Position numbers and translations under genes: made by a program | Shown here: positions 34,974 through 44,328 of the stretch, in pieces | How positions within the stretch are numbered: the stretch's first letter is position 1 | Layout of the letters: each line of letters opens with the position of its first letter | Notes under the pieces: generated by a model | What the model saw: only the letters and a program-made list of their open reading frames with translations | Database searches by the model: none | What the model was told of the DNA's origin: nothing | Assembly (NCBI RefSeq): GCF_001695855.1 | Contig: NZ_MBSS01000012.1 | Location: 558,001-622,000, forward strand | Direction: 5' to 3' | Length of the DNA: 64,000 bases | Origin: Ensifer sp. LC163 | GTDB lineage: Bacteria > Pseudomonadota > Alphaproteobacteria > Rhizobiales > Rhizobiaceae

Positions 34974-35780
34974 TCAGGGAAGCGTGAAGTCGAAGCGGTA
35001 AGTGGCCGACAGGCCGACGAGGAACTGGTTGCGGCTGCCGCGCTCGCGCACGAGGCTGGAGTCGGCCGCCGAACCCAACAGGCGGCGATACTCGGCGTAG
35101 GCGCCGGTTTCGAGCTTTTCCGTTGCCTGCCAGTTGATCGCCGCGCCAACACCGGCGGAATGCATGCCGCCGTGCGGATTATAGGTGCTGAGGTCGGATG
35201 CTGCCGACTCGGCATCGTTCACGCCGTAATAGGCGCTGAAATAGTCGCTGGTGGCAGCCGTCATACGTGGGCCGGCGGAAATGCGAACATTGCTGCTGAT
35301 ATCGATAAAGGCGTCCGCAGTGACATCGGCGACGATGCCATGATGACTGCGAATGCCCTGGCGGACTTCCGCGCGCACGCGCAACCAATCGGTCGGGTAG
35401 ACTTCGGCGAAACCACCGAGCTCACCACCGAACTTGACTGGGGCGAGCCCCTTGAGGTCGCTGGAGGTGCCCGCGTCGCGTTCGAAAATCAGCTTGCCGG
35501 CGACACCAGCGCGGAAACCGCCCTGGTCGAGCAGCGCATAGGACATGTTGTCGTTGCGCGACGAGAAGCGAACGGTGCTGCCGGCCTTGCCAAGCGAGAC
35601 CAGCGGCGCGGCCTGGAACATGCGCGTGGAGGCGCCCTCGTATTTCGGGCCGAGAAAGCCGGTGGCGCCGACCTTCAAGTACCAGTCGCTGGACCAGAAA
35701 TACTGGCCGTCACCAGCCGAGGCCGTGCCTGCGGACAACAAAAGGGTTCCAGAAAGGAGGAGAAGAGAACGGATACGCAA
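34974..35780 (-). CDS. MipA/OmpV-family outer membrane protein
   Basis: 268 aa. Signal peptide about residues 1-22 (ending SAGTASAG), then beta-strand-rich sequence with WYLKVGATGFLGPKYEGA, typical of MipA/OmpV, and the C-terminal terminal strand ending YRFDFTLP. OmpV proteins are outer-membrane barrels; MipA links murein synthases. It stands alone between ubiA and an AraC gene with 76- and 166-bp gaps. Its precise substrate or role is unknown. Confidence 0.85.
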   Translation of the reverse strand: MRIRSLLLLSGTLLLSAGTASAGDGQYFWSSDWYLKVGATGFLGPKYEGASTRMFQAAPLVSLGKAGSTVRFSSRNDNMSYALLDQGGFRAGVAGKLIFERDAGTSSDLKGLAPVKFGGELGGFAEVYPTDWLRVRAEVRQGIRSHHGIVADVTADAFIDISSNVRISAGPRMTAATSDYFSAYYGVNDAESAASDLSTYNPHGGMHSAGVGAAINWQATEKLETGAYAEYRRLLGSAADSSLVRERGSRNQFLVGLSATYRFDFTLP

Positions 35781-35946
35781 GGAACAACTCCGGAAGAATC
35801 ATTCGCCGGGGCGAAGTTTGAACCGTGTCCCGGGCGCCGGCCAGTGGCGCAATCTGAGAGGACACGGCGCGACATATTGACCTTTGTTCCTACGATTCCG
35901 TTAACCAGATCAATTCAGCTCGCGTTTGCCATGCCGGCCACGGCGC

Positions 35947-36762
35947 CTACCGGCCCTGGTACATTTTCAGGTAGTGACTGGGGGCGCTTCCAAGCATGCG
36001 CCGAAACATTGTGGTGAAGGCTGCAACGTTCTCGTAGCCGGCATCGAGCGCGACATTGGTGATCGGCTCGCCGTCCGCAAGGCGCGGCAGCGATGCGAAG
36101 ATGCAGGCCTGCTGGCGCCAGGTGACGAAACTGACCCCTGTCTCGTTGCGGAACATCCGTGTGAATGTCCGCCGGCTCAAACCCAGGCGATCGGCCCACT
36201 GGTCGATACTGGCCGTGGCCGATGGCGCCTCCAGGAACTGCCGGCAGAGAAGCGCCAGCTTCTGCTCGCGCGGGAAAGGCAGGCCGAGCGGCCGCTCATG
36301 CAGAAGAGCGATCTCCTCCAAGAGCAGATCCATGATCAGTTGTTCGCGCCGCTCCGACATCGTTTCGCTCTCGACGCTGACCAGCGCATCGACCAGGCTG
36401 CCCGCAAGCGGGGTGATCTCCATCACCATCGGCCGTTCGGCACGCAGCAGCGACGGGGTGAAGTAGATCGAGTGCATGCGCACATCGCTGATCATCTCGG
36501 TCGAATGCTCGACGCCTGCCGGGATGAGAAGCGCGTGCCCCGGTGGGACGAGCCAACGCCCGTGGGCCGTGCGCAAAAGAACGACACCCTGGCGCGCCCA
36601 CCACAACTGCGTGCGCGTGTGGCTGTGGAGCGGAACGGTCAGGCCCGCGCCATAATCGCGGCCAAGGGCGAGCACGGCGGAGTTTCCGGCCTCGATCCAG
36701 TCCAGGTTCCTGAAGTGGTCGGCGTCGGCCAGTTCGGGCAAGGTTACTCGATGGATCGGCAT
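35947..36762 (-). CDS. AraC-family regulator with cupin-type sensor
   Basis: 271 aa from MPIHRVTLPEL at 36762; starts at 36792 and 36795 are also possible. The N-terminal half contains a cupin-like PLHSHTRTQLWWARQG and PPGHALLIPAGVEHS. The C-terminal AraC DNA-binding domain has two helix-turn-helix motifs: ASIDQWADRLGLSRRTFTRM and ITNVALDAGYENVAAFTTMF. It is divergent from the Fsr-type exporter, so it likely controls that gene and its own. The inducer is unknown. Confidence 0.88.
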   Translation of the reverse strand: MPIHRVTLPELADADHFRNLDWIEAGNSAVLALGRDYGAGLTVPLHSHTRTQLWWARQGVVLLRTAHGRWLVPPGHALLIPAGVEHSTEMISDVRMHSIYFTPSLLRAERPMVMEITPLAGSLVDALVSVESETMSERREQLIMDLLLEEIALLHERPLGLPFPREQKLALLCRQFLEAPSATASIDQWADRLGLSRRTFTRMFRNETGVSFVTWRQQACIFASLPRLADGEPITNVALDAGYENVAAFTTMFRRMLGSAPSHYLKMYQGR

Positions 36763-36870
36763 TGGCCCACTCACGAAAGAACTCGACCACATCACAAAAG
36801 CAGGCCATGGGCAACATCAGTAGAGATAATCGTCGCCGCAAACAACCATCGAGACGGCAAGGAACCATCC

Positions 36871-38070
36871 ATGGCAACGGTTACTTCAACGGGCGGTATA
36901 ACCCCGGAAAAGACGGCATTCTCCGTCATCCTGGCAGTCAGCTTCTGCCATATGCTGAACGACATCATGCAATCGCTGCTGACGGCGCTCTATCCCTTGC
37001 TCAAGGCGAACTATTCGCTCGATTTCGTCCAGATCGGGCTTCTGACCTTCACCTTTCAGCTGACCGCCTCGATGCTGCAGCCGGCTGTCGGCATCATCAC
37101 CGACCGTTGGGCGCTGCCCTATTCGCTGCCGATGGCGATGCTTTCCACCTGCTCCGGGCTGATCCTGCTCGCGAACGCCCATGATTTTTCGATGCTGCTG
37201 CTCGCTGCAAGCCTGATCGGCGTCGGTTCGGCGATCTTCCATCCGGAATCTTCGCGCATCGCTCGCCTTGCCTCGGGTGGACGGCACGGCCTGGCGCAAT
37301 CGCTGTTCCAGGTCGGCGGCAATGCCGGCAGCGCCATGGGGCCGCTGCTCGCCGCCTTCATTGTCATCCCCTTCGGCCAGGGGAGCCTCAGCTGGTTCTC
37401 GATCGTGGCGATCATCGGCTTCCTCGTGCTCTCCTGGGTCAGCACCTGGTACGTGCGCCACCGCCGCTCGTCGATGAGCAGGCCGGCGCCGAGCCGCGCG
37501 CTGCCGCTGCCGAAGAACCGCGTGATCTGGGCCGTTGCCGTCCTGGTGCTGCTGACCGCCACCAAGAACGTCTACATGGCCAGCATCTCCAGCTACTTCA
37601 CCTTCTTCGTCATCGAGAAATTCAGCGTTTCCGTGCAGCAGGCGCAGCTGATGCTCTTCCTGTTCCTGGGTGCGGCCGCCGCAGGCACCTTCCTCGGCGG
37701 TCCGATCGGCGACCGGTATGGTGCGCGCTTCGTCATCTGGTTCTCGATCCTCGGCGTCATCCCCTTCGCGCTGATGCTGCCCTATGCCAACCTCTTCTGG
37801 ACCGGTGTGCTGTCGATCATCATCGGCTTCATCTTCTCCTCCGCGTTTTCGGCGATCGTCGTTTTCGCGCAGGAACTGGTGCCGGGTCGCGTGGGGTTGA
37901 TTGCCGGTGTCTTCTTCGGCTTCGCCTTCGGATTCGGCGGCATGGGTGCAGCCCTTCTCGGCATTTTTGCCGACCGGCAGGGCATCGAATTCGTCTACAC
38001 CATCTGCTCCTATCTGCCGCTGCTCGGCATTCTGACGATCCTTCTGCCCAGGATGTCCGCGCGGCATTAG
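36871..38070 (+). CDS. MFS exporter, fosmidomycin-resistance (Fsr) type
   Basis: 399 aa with about 12 TM helices and a short central cytoplasmic loop (RRSSMSRPAPSRALPLPK). N-terminal sequence CHMLNDIMQSLLTALYPLLK and GIITDRWALPYSLP are typical of the Fsr/YfnC branch, which exports fosmidomycin and related compounds. Its substrate here is not established. Start ATG at 36871 is 109 bp from the divergent AraC start. A strong terminator follows. Confidence 0.87.
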   Translation: MATVTSTGGITPEKTAFSVILAVSFCHMLNDIMQSLLTALYPLLKANYSLDFVQIGLLTFTFQLTASMLQPAVGIITDRWALPYSLPMAMLSTCSGLILLANAHDFSMLLLAASLIGVGSAIFHPESSRIARLASGGRHGLAQSLFQVGGNAGSAMGPLLAAFIVIPFGQGSLSWFSIVAIIGFLVLSWVSTWYVRHRRSSMSRPAPSRALPLPKNRVIWAVAVLVLLTATKNVYMASISSYFTFFVIEKFSVSVQQAQLMLFLFLGAAAAGTFLGGPIGDRYGARFVIWFSILGVIPFALMLPYANLFWTGVLSIIIGFIFSSAFSAIVVFAQELVPGRVGLIAGVFFGFAFGFGGMGAALLGIFADRQGIEFVYTICSYLPLLGILTILLPRMSARH

Positions 38071-38096
38071 GCAGGCATCGTACGGCAGGCTTTTCA

Positions 38097-38131
38097 ACGG
38101 GCGCCGCCATGTGGCGCCCGTTCTGTTTTTT
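38097..38131 (+). terminator. Terminator of the MFS gene
   Basis: ACGGGCGCC-gccatgt-GGCGCCCGT followed by TCTGTTTTTT. It separates the exporter from the binding-protein operon. Confidence 0.93.
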
Positions 38132-38241
38132 CCGCCCGGTAATGCCTTGCTCCAGTCCTGCTATTTCCCGCAGCCCTGCGTAATCATTCATCAATTTTTG
38201 CGCGCTACGGTCGCTGGATGGGGCTTGGGCAGGGGTAGACA

Positions 38242-39282
38242 ATGCGAGGGCGATCGGCGATTCCTGCCTTTTTAACGACGTTGCTTCTGGCAACGGCGGG
38301 GCAAGCCGAAACGCTCAACCTGCTCATCTGGGAATCCTATATCGATCAGGCGATCCTCGACCGCTGGACGGCGATAACCGGCGTCGGAATACACCAGGTC
38401 TATTACGACAGCGGCGATACCCGCGACGAAGTGCTGGCCGACCCGAACAGCATTGTCGACCTGGTGCTGACCGGGGAAAACGGGGCAGCGATCTTCGGGC
38501 GCAAAGGCGTCCTGGAGAAGGTCGACGAGGCGAATGTCGCCTCGCTTCGGGACTATGACGAAAGCTGGCGCAAGCGCTGCTCGAACCATGGCCTGCCCTA
38601 TCTCTGGGGCACGATGGGCATTCTCTACCGATCGGACATGCTGCCTGAAGCGCCGACGTCCTGGCGTGACCTGATGCAGCCGGCTCCGGCGCTCACCAAA
38701 CATGTCGCCATGTATGACGACCACAACGAGGCTTTTGTCGCACCCCTCATGCTGCTCGGCGAGTCGATCAACACCAACGAGCCGGCAACGCTGAAGACCG
38801 CATTCAACATGATGAAGGAACAGGCGCCGGCCGTCCTGACCTATGAATACGTCATCAGCTCGATCCAGAACCAGGCGATCGGCAAAAGCATCCACATGGC
38901 GCTCGGCTACAGCGGCGACCAGCACGTCCTGAACGACAAGGCCGGCACACCGGGCGTCTGGCGCTATGTCGTACCCAAGGAAGGCACGCTTTCCTGGCTC
39001 GACTGCATGTCGGTCGTCGCCAAGTCGCCAAACAAGGCGCGAGCGCTCGCCTTCCTCGACTATATCGGCTCGCCCGGAAGTGCCGCCGCAAACGCGCAGG
39101 CGCTGAACATGCCGACGCCCAGCAAAGCCGCCTTTGCGCTCCTGCCGGAGGCGATGCGCTCGGACCAGGCGATCTATCCGTCATCAGACATTCTGGCCAA
39201 GAGCCAGTACCAGCAAGAACTGTCAACGACGTCGGTGCAGCTGCGCCGGCGCATCATCAGCACATTGGCGAATTTCCAGTGA
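38242..39282 (+). CDS. PotD/PotF-like periplasmic binding protein of an NspS-MbaA-type module
   Basis: 346 aa. Signal peptide about residues 1-22 (ending TAGQAET). The body is a spermidine/putrescine-binding fold: LNLLIWESYIDQAILDRW, VLTGENGAAIFGRKG, and LPYLWGTMGILYRSDML. No permease or ATPase gene is next to it. Instead it overlaps by 4 bp (GTGA) a membrane GGDEF-EAL protein, the same gene pair as Vibrio cholerae nspS-mbaA. NspS binds polyamines and controls its partner instead of importing. By analogy this protein probably senses a polyamine-like ligand; ligand is inferred. Confidence 0.82.
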   Translation: MRGRSAIPAFLTTLLLATAGQAETLNLLIWESYIDQAILDRWTAITGVGIHQVYYDSGDTRDEVLADPNSIVDLVLTGENGAAIFGRKGVLEKVDEANVASLRDYDESWRKRCSNHGLPYLWGTMGILYRSDMLPEAPTSWRDLMQPAPALTKHVAMYDDHNEAFVAPLMLLGESINTNEPATLKTAFNMMKEQAPAVLTYEYVISSIQNQAIGKSIHMALGYSGDQHVLNDKAGTPGVWRYVVPKEGTLSWLDCMSVVAKSPNKARALAFLDYIGSPGSAAANAQALNMPTPSKAAFALLPEAMRSDQAIYPSSDILAKSQYQQELSTTSVQLRRRIISTLANFQ

Positions 39283-41642
39283 CCCTCGGCAAGCGCGCAC
39301 TCATCCTGATCTTTCCCGTGGTGCTCGCCGGCTACCTGCTGGCGGCGGTGTCGGTCCATGTCACCCAGAGCCGCTCGATCCGGGCGCTCGAACATGCCAA
39401 ACTGTCCCAGCGGCTGGAACACGCCGCCGCTGTCTTCCAGAACGAAATCGGCCGCAGCAAGGGCTTCCTCAATGCGCTCCTGAACAGCAACGCGCTGCGC
39501 CAGTACATCTCGGAAACCGACAAAAGCTATCGGGCCAATGCGCTCGGCGTCCGGCTGCAGGAAAGTGTCAAGTCGCTTTCCGACGACCCGATGGGCTACG
39601 TGTCGCTGGCGATCCTGACATCGAACCTGCAGTCCGAATACTATTTCGAAAACAGCTGGGATCCCTTCGCCGAAATCGACGAGGCACAGCTCAATCTGGC
39701 ACGGCGGCTGGTGCGCGAAGAAAAACTCGCCGACTGGACCTATCTCTACGACGCCGGACAGAAAGCCCGGATCGTCTATTCGTACTTCCTCGATCCCGTC
39801 ACGTTCACGCGGCCGCTGCCGAGCAAGAAATCGGGTGCGCTGCTTATCCAGGTGGCAATCCAGCCGGATCGTTTCCTCGACATGCAGGAGACGCTGAAGC
39901 AAGAATATGGCGCCGACGTCGTGCTTCAGCCGTGGCCGCTGGCGGTCACCGACGACCTTTCGGCAAGCGTGCATCTCGGGCCATCGCTCTATGCGACGCT
40001 GACGGTTTCCAACAATCATTTCGACCGGTTGATGGCCCAACAGAAACTGCTGCTGGCGCTTGGCGCCGTGGCAATGAGCCTGTTTTCGATCTGGCTGATC
40101 ATCGTTCTCATCCGGCGGTTCATCACCGACCCGATTGCCACGCTCGACGCCAACGTCATGGCCGTCATGGTCGGCGCCCATGACGAGATCCGCAACATGG
40201 ACGAAAAGGGCGAGATCGGGCGCCTGACGGAGAACATCAGAGAGCTGCATCGCCAGTCGGAACAGTCGCTCAAACTGGTGCAGCGCAGCTCCTGGACCGA
40301 CACGCTGACCGGGATCAGCAATCGCGGCCACTTCAACGCCGTTGCCGCCGGCATCGTTCGCGAGGCCATTGTCTCGGGTGAAAAATGCAGCCTGCTGTTC
40401 ATCGACATCGACAACTTCAAGTTCGTCAATGACAAGCATGGCCATGAGATTGGCGACGAACTCCTGAAGACCCTGGCAACGCGCATCGCCGAGAATGTCG
40501 AAGCGATCACCGAGCGACGCGGTCAGAAGCCGGCGATCCTGGCGCGGCTCTCGGGCGACGAATTCGCGGTGCTGGTCCGCTCCCGGCCGGGCGACGGCAC
40601 CGTACGGGAAGTTTCCGCGGCAATCCTGGCACTGTTCGAAGACGGTTTCGAAGTCTCCGACAAGAGCTATCCGGTCACAGCCAGCATCGGCGCTGCCATC
40701 TGCCCCGATGATGCGACCAATCTTGCCGAGTTGATCTCAAATGCCGACGCAGCAATGTATCAGGCAAAGACCAGCGGCAAGAACCGCTCGTCCCGGTTCT
40801 CGCGCGCCCTGCACGACAAGCGCACGCGCCTGCGCCAGATCCAGGACGAGTTGCGCTCGCTCGATCCGGATGAACAGTTCCACCTTGTCTACATGCCGAT
40901 CGTCGATACCGATGGCCGGGTGGCCGGTTGCGAGGCGCTGTTGCGCTGGTACTCACCGGTGCTTGGCAACGTGACGCCGGACGAATTCGTACCGATCGCC
41001 GAAAGCTCCGGCCTCTTTACCAAGATCGACTGGTGGGTGATCAACAAGGCGATGTCCGACTGCGGGCAGCTGAAAGCGCTGTTTGGTCCCGATACGATCC
41101 TGGCAATCAACATTTCCTCGGCCGAACTGCATTCGAAGGCGATCGCCGACTATTTCTCCGATTGCCTCAACCGCCACGGGCTTCAGCCGCAATCGATCGA
41201 AATCGAACTGACGGAGACCTTCGCGGTCAAGTTCAGCGACCAGCTCCGCCGCAACATCGATGAGCTTCGCCAAAAGGGCTTTCGTCTATCGATCGACGAT
41301 TTCGGAGCGGGTTACACCTCCGTCCAGCAAATCATCGAATATACCGCCGATACGATCAAACTTGACCGGGCGCTTGTTTCGAACCTCACGGCATCGCAAT
41401 CGCTGCCGGTTCTGAGGGCGTTGATCGCGCTGTGCCACGCCAAGGACGTCGCCGTCGTCGGCGAAGGCGTCGATACGCCGGAGAAACTCTCGATGCTGAC
41501 CGCTGCAGGCTGCGACCTCTTCCAGGGCTACCTCATCAGCAAGCCGCTGCCGCTCGAGGATCTCGGCATCTGGGCACTGACGCGCACCGCGCGCTATGGC
41601 AACGAGCAGCGTGATCGCAAGAACCAGCAGGCAATTGCCTGA
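39279..41642 (+). CDS. Membrane GGDEF-EAL protein with periplasmic sensor, MbaA-like
   Basis: 787 aa from the GTG at 39279, which overlaps the binding-protein stop. TM1 is about residues 8-28 and TM2 about 253-278, bracketing a roughly 225-residue periplasmic domain; a HAMP linker follows. The GGDEF domain reads SGDEF (about 423), as MbaA is reported to, with no RxxD inhibition site visible. The EAL domain has EALLRW (about 550), NISSAELHS, ELTETF, DDFGAGYTSV, KLDRALV, EGVDT and QGYLISKPL, so the phosphodiesterase residues are present. It likely degrades and/or makes c-di-GMP depending on the bound partner. Confidence 0.88.
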   Translation: MTLGKRALILIFPVVLAGYLLAAVSVHVTQSRSIRALEHAKLSQRLEHAAAVFQNEIGRSKGFLNALLNSNALRQYISETDKSYRANALGVRLQESVKSLSDDPMGYVSLAILTSNLQSEYYFENSWDPFAEIDEAQLNLARRLVREEKLADWTYLYDAGQKARIVYSYFLDPVTFTRPLPSKKSGALLIQVAIQPDRFLDMQETLKQEYGADVVLQPWPLAVTDDLSASVHLGPSLYATLTVSNNHFDRLMAQQKLLLALGAVAMSLFSIWLIIVLIRRFITDPIATLDANVMAVMVGAHDEIRNMDEKGEIGRLTENIRELHRQSEQSLKLVQRSSWTDTLTGISNRGHFNAVAAGIVREAIVSGEKCSLLFIDIDNFKFVNDKHGHEIGDELLKTLATRIAENVEAITERRGQKPAILARLSGDEFAVLVRSRPGDGTVREVSAAILALFEDGFEVSDKSYPVTASIGAAICPDDATNLAELISNADAAMYQAKTSGKNRSSRFSRALHDKRTRLRQIQDELRSLDPDEQFHLVYMPIVDTDGRVAGCEALLRWYSPVLGNVTPDEFVPIAESSGLFTKIDWWVINKAMSDCGQLKALFGPDTILAINISSAELHSKAIADYFSDCLNRHGLQPQSIEIELTETFAVKFSDQLRRNIDELRQKGFRLSIDDFGAGYTSVQQIIEYTADTIKLDRALVSNLTASQSLPVLRALIALCHAKDVAVVGEGVDTPEKLSMLTAAGCDLFQGYLISKPLPLEDLGIWALTRTARYGNEQRDRKNQQAIA

Positions 41643-41787
41643 GCGCAGGTTAGCGCCCCCTACCCCACGGCACCCCGGGAAATGCCTTCCGCGCGGGAAT
41701 CGTGCCTCAAGACCCCCTGCCCCCTTGACCTGACAGCCGCGCCGCCTTAACCGCAACGCAACAATTTCGGCATGTCGGGGGCAGGCA

Positions 41788-43059
41788 ATGAAGGTTCTTC
41801 TGATCGGATCGGGTGGACGCGAACATGCGCTGGCATGGAAGATCGCGCAGTCGCCGAAATTGACCAAGCTCTATGCCGCGCCCGGCAATCCCGGGATTGC
41901 CGAGGAAGCGACCCTCGTTGCGCTCGACACCGACAACCATGCTGCGGTCGTTGATTTCTGTCTGAAAGAGGCGATCGACTTCGTCGTGGTCGGGCCGGAA
42001 GGTCCGCTCGTCGCGGGCCTCGCAGACGTGCTCCGCGCTGCCGATATCGCCGTTTTCGGTCCTTCCGCCGCTGCCGCCCAGCTCGAAGGGTCCAAGGGCT
42101 TCACCAAGGACCTCTGCGCCAGATACGACATCCCGACCGGCGCCTATGGCCGCTTCACCGATGCCGAAACCGCCAAGGCCTATGCGCGCGACCAGGGCGC
42201 GCCGATCGTCATCAAGGCCGATGGGCTTGCCGCCGGCAAGGGCGTGACCGTCGCCATGGAACTCGACGAAGCGCTTGCTGCGGTCGATGACTGTTTCGAC
42301 GGCGCCTTCGGTGCGGCCGGCGCAGAAGTGGTCGTGGAGGCCTATCTCGACGGCGAAGAGGCAAGCTTCTTCTGCCTTAGCGACGGCAGGACCGCGCTCG
42401 CGCTTGCCTCGGCGCAGGACCACAAGCGCGTCGGCGATGGCGACACCGGTCCGAACACCGGCGGCATGGGCGCCTATTCGCCGGCGCCTGTGATGACACC
42501 GGAGATGATCGAGCGCACGATGAAGGAGATCATCGAACCGACGATGCGCGGCATGGCGGAGAGCGGACATCCCTTCTCCGGCGTGTTCTTTGCCGGGCTG
42601 ATGATCACCGCCAAGGGGCCGGAACTGATCGAGTACAATGTGCGTTTCGGCGACCCGGAATGCCAGGTGCTGATGATGCGAATGAAGAGCGACCTGCTGC
42701 CGCTGCTCTATGCCGCCGCAACCGGCACGCTTGCTGGCATGGAAGCCGAGTGGCGCGACGAGACGGCACTGACCGTCGTCATGGCGTCGAAGGGATATCC
42801 GGGCAGCTACGACAAGAACACGCCTATCGTTACGCTTCCGGCAGCCTCGCCGCAGACCAAGGTGTTTCATGCCGGCACAGCGATGAAGGACGGCAGCCTG
42901 GTTGCAACGGGCGGCCGGGTGCTGAACATCACGGCAATCGGCGAAAGTGCGAGCGCTGCCAAGGACCGCGCCTATTCGGCAGTCGACGGCGTTTCCTGGG
43001 ACAACGGCTTTTATCGCCACGATATCGGCTGGCGCGCGGTTGCTCGCGAAAAGGCCTGA
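41788..43059 (+). CDS. purD: Phosphoribosylamine-glycine ligase
   Basis: 423 aa from [18 protein letters not shown]-grasp enzyme of purine synthesis that joins phosphoribosylamine and glycine to GAR. Visible motifs are [46 protein letters not shown] and [13 protein letters not shown]. Length fits the family. It stands alone in its region, 107 bp before an exported protein. Confidence 0.95.
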   Translation: MKVLLIGSGGREHALAWKIAQSPKLTKLYAAPGNPGIAEEATLVALDTDNHAAVVDFCLKEAIDFVVVGPEGPLVAGLADVLRAADIAVFGPSAAAAQLEGSKGFTKDLCARYDIPTGAYGRFTDAETAKAYARDQGAPIVIKADGLAAGKGVTVAMELDEALAAVDDCFDGAFGAAGAEVVVEAYLDGEEASFFCLSDGRTALALASAQDHKRVGDGDTGPNTGGMGAYSPAPVMTPEMIERTMKEIIEPTMRGMAESGHPFSGVFFAGLMITAKGPELIEYNVRFGDPECQVLMMRMKSDLLPLLYAAATGTLAGMEAEWRDETALTVVMASKGYPGSYDKNTPIVTLPAASPQTKVFHAGTAMKDGSLVATGGRVLNITAIGESASAAKDRAYSAVDGVSWDNGFYRHDIGWRAVAREKA

Positions 43060-43166
43060 CCGTCGTCGGCAAATACGCCGGATCATTCAATTTTTACCAA
43101 ATCTCCTGACGGGAAAGTAAGAGGGAACGCATATTCTCGCCGAGAACAAACTCGGGGAGAAGACCG

Positions 43167-43694
43167 ATGCGCCTGCTGCTGATCACCACCGCCGTTGCGC
43201 TTGCAGCCGGCAGCGCCTGGGCATCGTCGATCGAAGCGGTCGTTTCCGGGGACGCGGTCAATTCCAGCGTGGCAACGGTCTCCTGCTCACATTGCCCGCC
43301 GCTGCAGATCAAGAAGAAGGTCACCTACATCGTTCCGGAGATCGCCGTCGGCAGCGAGAAGGTCGAGCTCAAGCAGATCAACGGCGAGATGAAGCTCGTG
43401 CGCACCGAAGCCTGGCTCGGCGGCTCGCCCGTTGTCTTCGTCAGCAAACCGTCTGAGGACGTCCTCAAGGCGGCCGCGGGCGGAACCGACCAGGCTGATA
43501 TGGCAACCGCCGCTGCCGGTACCGACGCCAGCAACCCGGGCAATCCTGACATGGCTGCGTCGTTGATCGACGAGACAGCCACCACTGCGGCGGTTCAGAC
43601 CATCAAGCAGGCAGAGCAGGCGGTCTCGGCGTCGGCCGCCGCCGAAAGCTCACGGCAATTTGATCCGTCGGGTCTCGAACTTCGGCTAAACTAA
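43167..43694 (+). CDS. Secreted HPE1-like domain protein
   Basis: 175 aa. Signal peptide about residues 1-19 (AAGSAWA). The mature part has a conserved VATVSCSHCPPLQIKKK with a CxxC pair (Cys41, Cys44) and the TYIVPEIAVGSEKVELKQI block, then a low-complexity Ala/Thr/Asp tail. I recognise this as the type annotated as plant-virulence-effector HPE1-like (named from Candidatus Liberibacter), widespread in rhizobia. Function is unknown. It is followed by a strong terminator. Confidence 0.6.
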   Translation: MRLLLITTAVALAAGSAWASSIEAVVSGDAVNSSVATVSCSHCPPLQIKKKVTYIVPEIAVGSEKVELKQINGEMKLVRTEAWLGGSPVVFVSKPSEDVLKAAAGGTDQADMATAAAGTDASNPGNPDMAASLIDETATTAAVQTIKQAEQAVSASAAAESSRQFDPSGLELRLN

Positions 43695-43774
43695 CGACCT
43701 AATCGGGAAAGTTCCCTGCCCCGCTCAGCCGCCCCTGCATTCAGGGCTGACGGGCGATTCGCTGAAACAGCGAG

Positions 43775-43813
43775 AGATTGCGTCCCTGAGAGAAGCAGGG
43801 GCGCAATCTTTTT
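43775..43813. terminator. Convergent terminator between HPE1-like gene and DUF523
   Basis: AGATTGCG-t-CCCTG-agagaag-CAGGG-g-CGCAATCT with TTTTT after it. It ends the plus-strand gene; the stop codon of the minus-strand DUF523 gene overlaps the tail. Confidence 0.9.
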
Positions 43814-44315
43814 ATCGCGGCTCGCGCCGGCCATCGATCCGCGCGACCAAGGCTTCGATCTCTCTGTCGGAATAGACCTCGATACCGTTCTTGATGAGAA
43901 GCGCGGCGGTCACGCCCTGCCCCGCATGGCGGGCGCCCGAAAACGTTCCGTCATAGACAAAACCCGAACCGCAGGATGGGCTGCCGTCGATCAAAAGCGC
44001 GAAACGACAGTCCGTTTCGCGTGCGAGCGCAAGTGCATTCTCGGCAGCATCCAGGAATTCGCCGGTGACATCGCGGCCGGTGTTCTCGACGACAATCGCC
44101 TCGCCATTGAGCACGTCCACTCCGGACATACCGGACGCGATCTCGGCCGGCGGGCGCGGCACCGGCATGCCGGCCGACATTTCCGGACAGATGGTGACGA
44201 GCCGGCCTTCTTCGCGCCAGCGGTCGATGGCCGGGTGGATAAGCGGCTTCGACGCGCCGTCGTAGCGCACCGAATGGCCCATGAGGCAGGCGCTGACGAG
44301 GATCTTCGCCGTCAT
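43812..44315 (-). CDS. DUF523 family protein
   Basis: 167 aa from MTAKILVSACLMGHSVRYDG. DUF523 signatures are SACLMG and ICPEMSAGMPVPRPP near residues 45-58, and SPSCGSG near 118, with conserved cysteines that could bind metal. The function is unknown. It begins 13 bp after the glyS stop on the same strand, so it is probably cotranscribed with glyS. Confidence 0.8.
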   Translation of the reverse strand: MTAKILVSACLMGHSVRYDGASKPLIHPAIDRWREEGRLVTICPEMSAGMPVPRPPAEIASGMSGVDVLNGEAIVVENTGRDVTGEFLDAAENALALARETDCRFALLIDGSPSCGSGFVYDGTFSGARHAGQGVTAALLIKNGIEVYSDREIEALVARIDGRREPR

Positions 44316-44328
44316 GCGCCCCTCCCCG

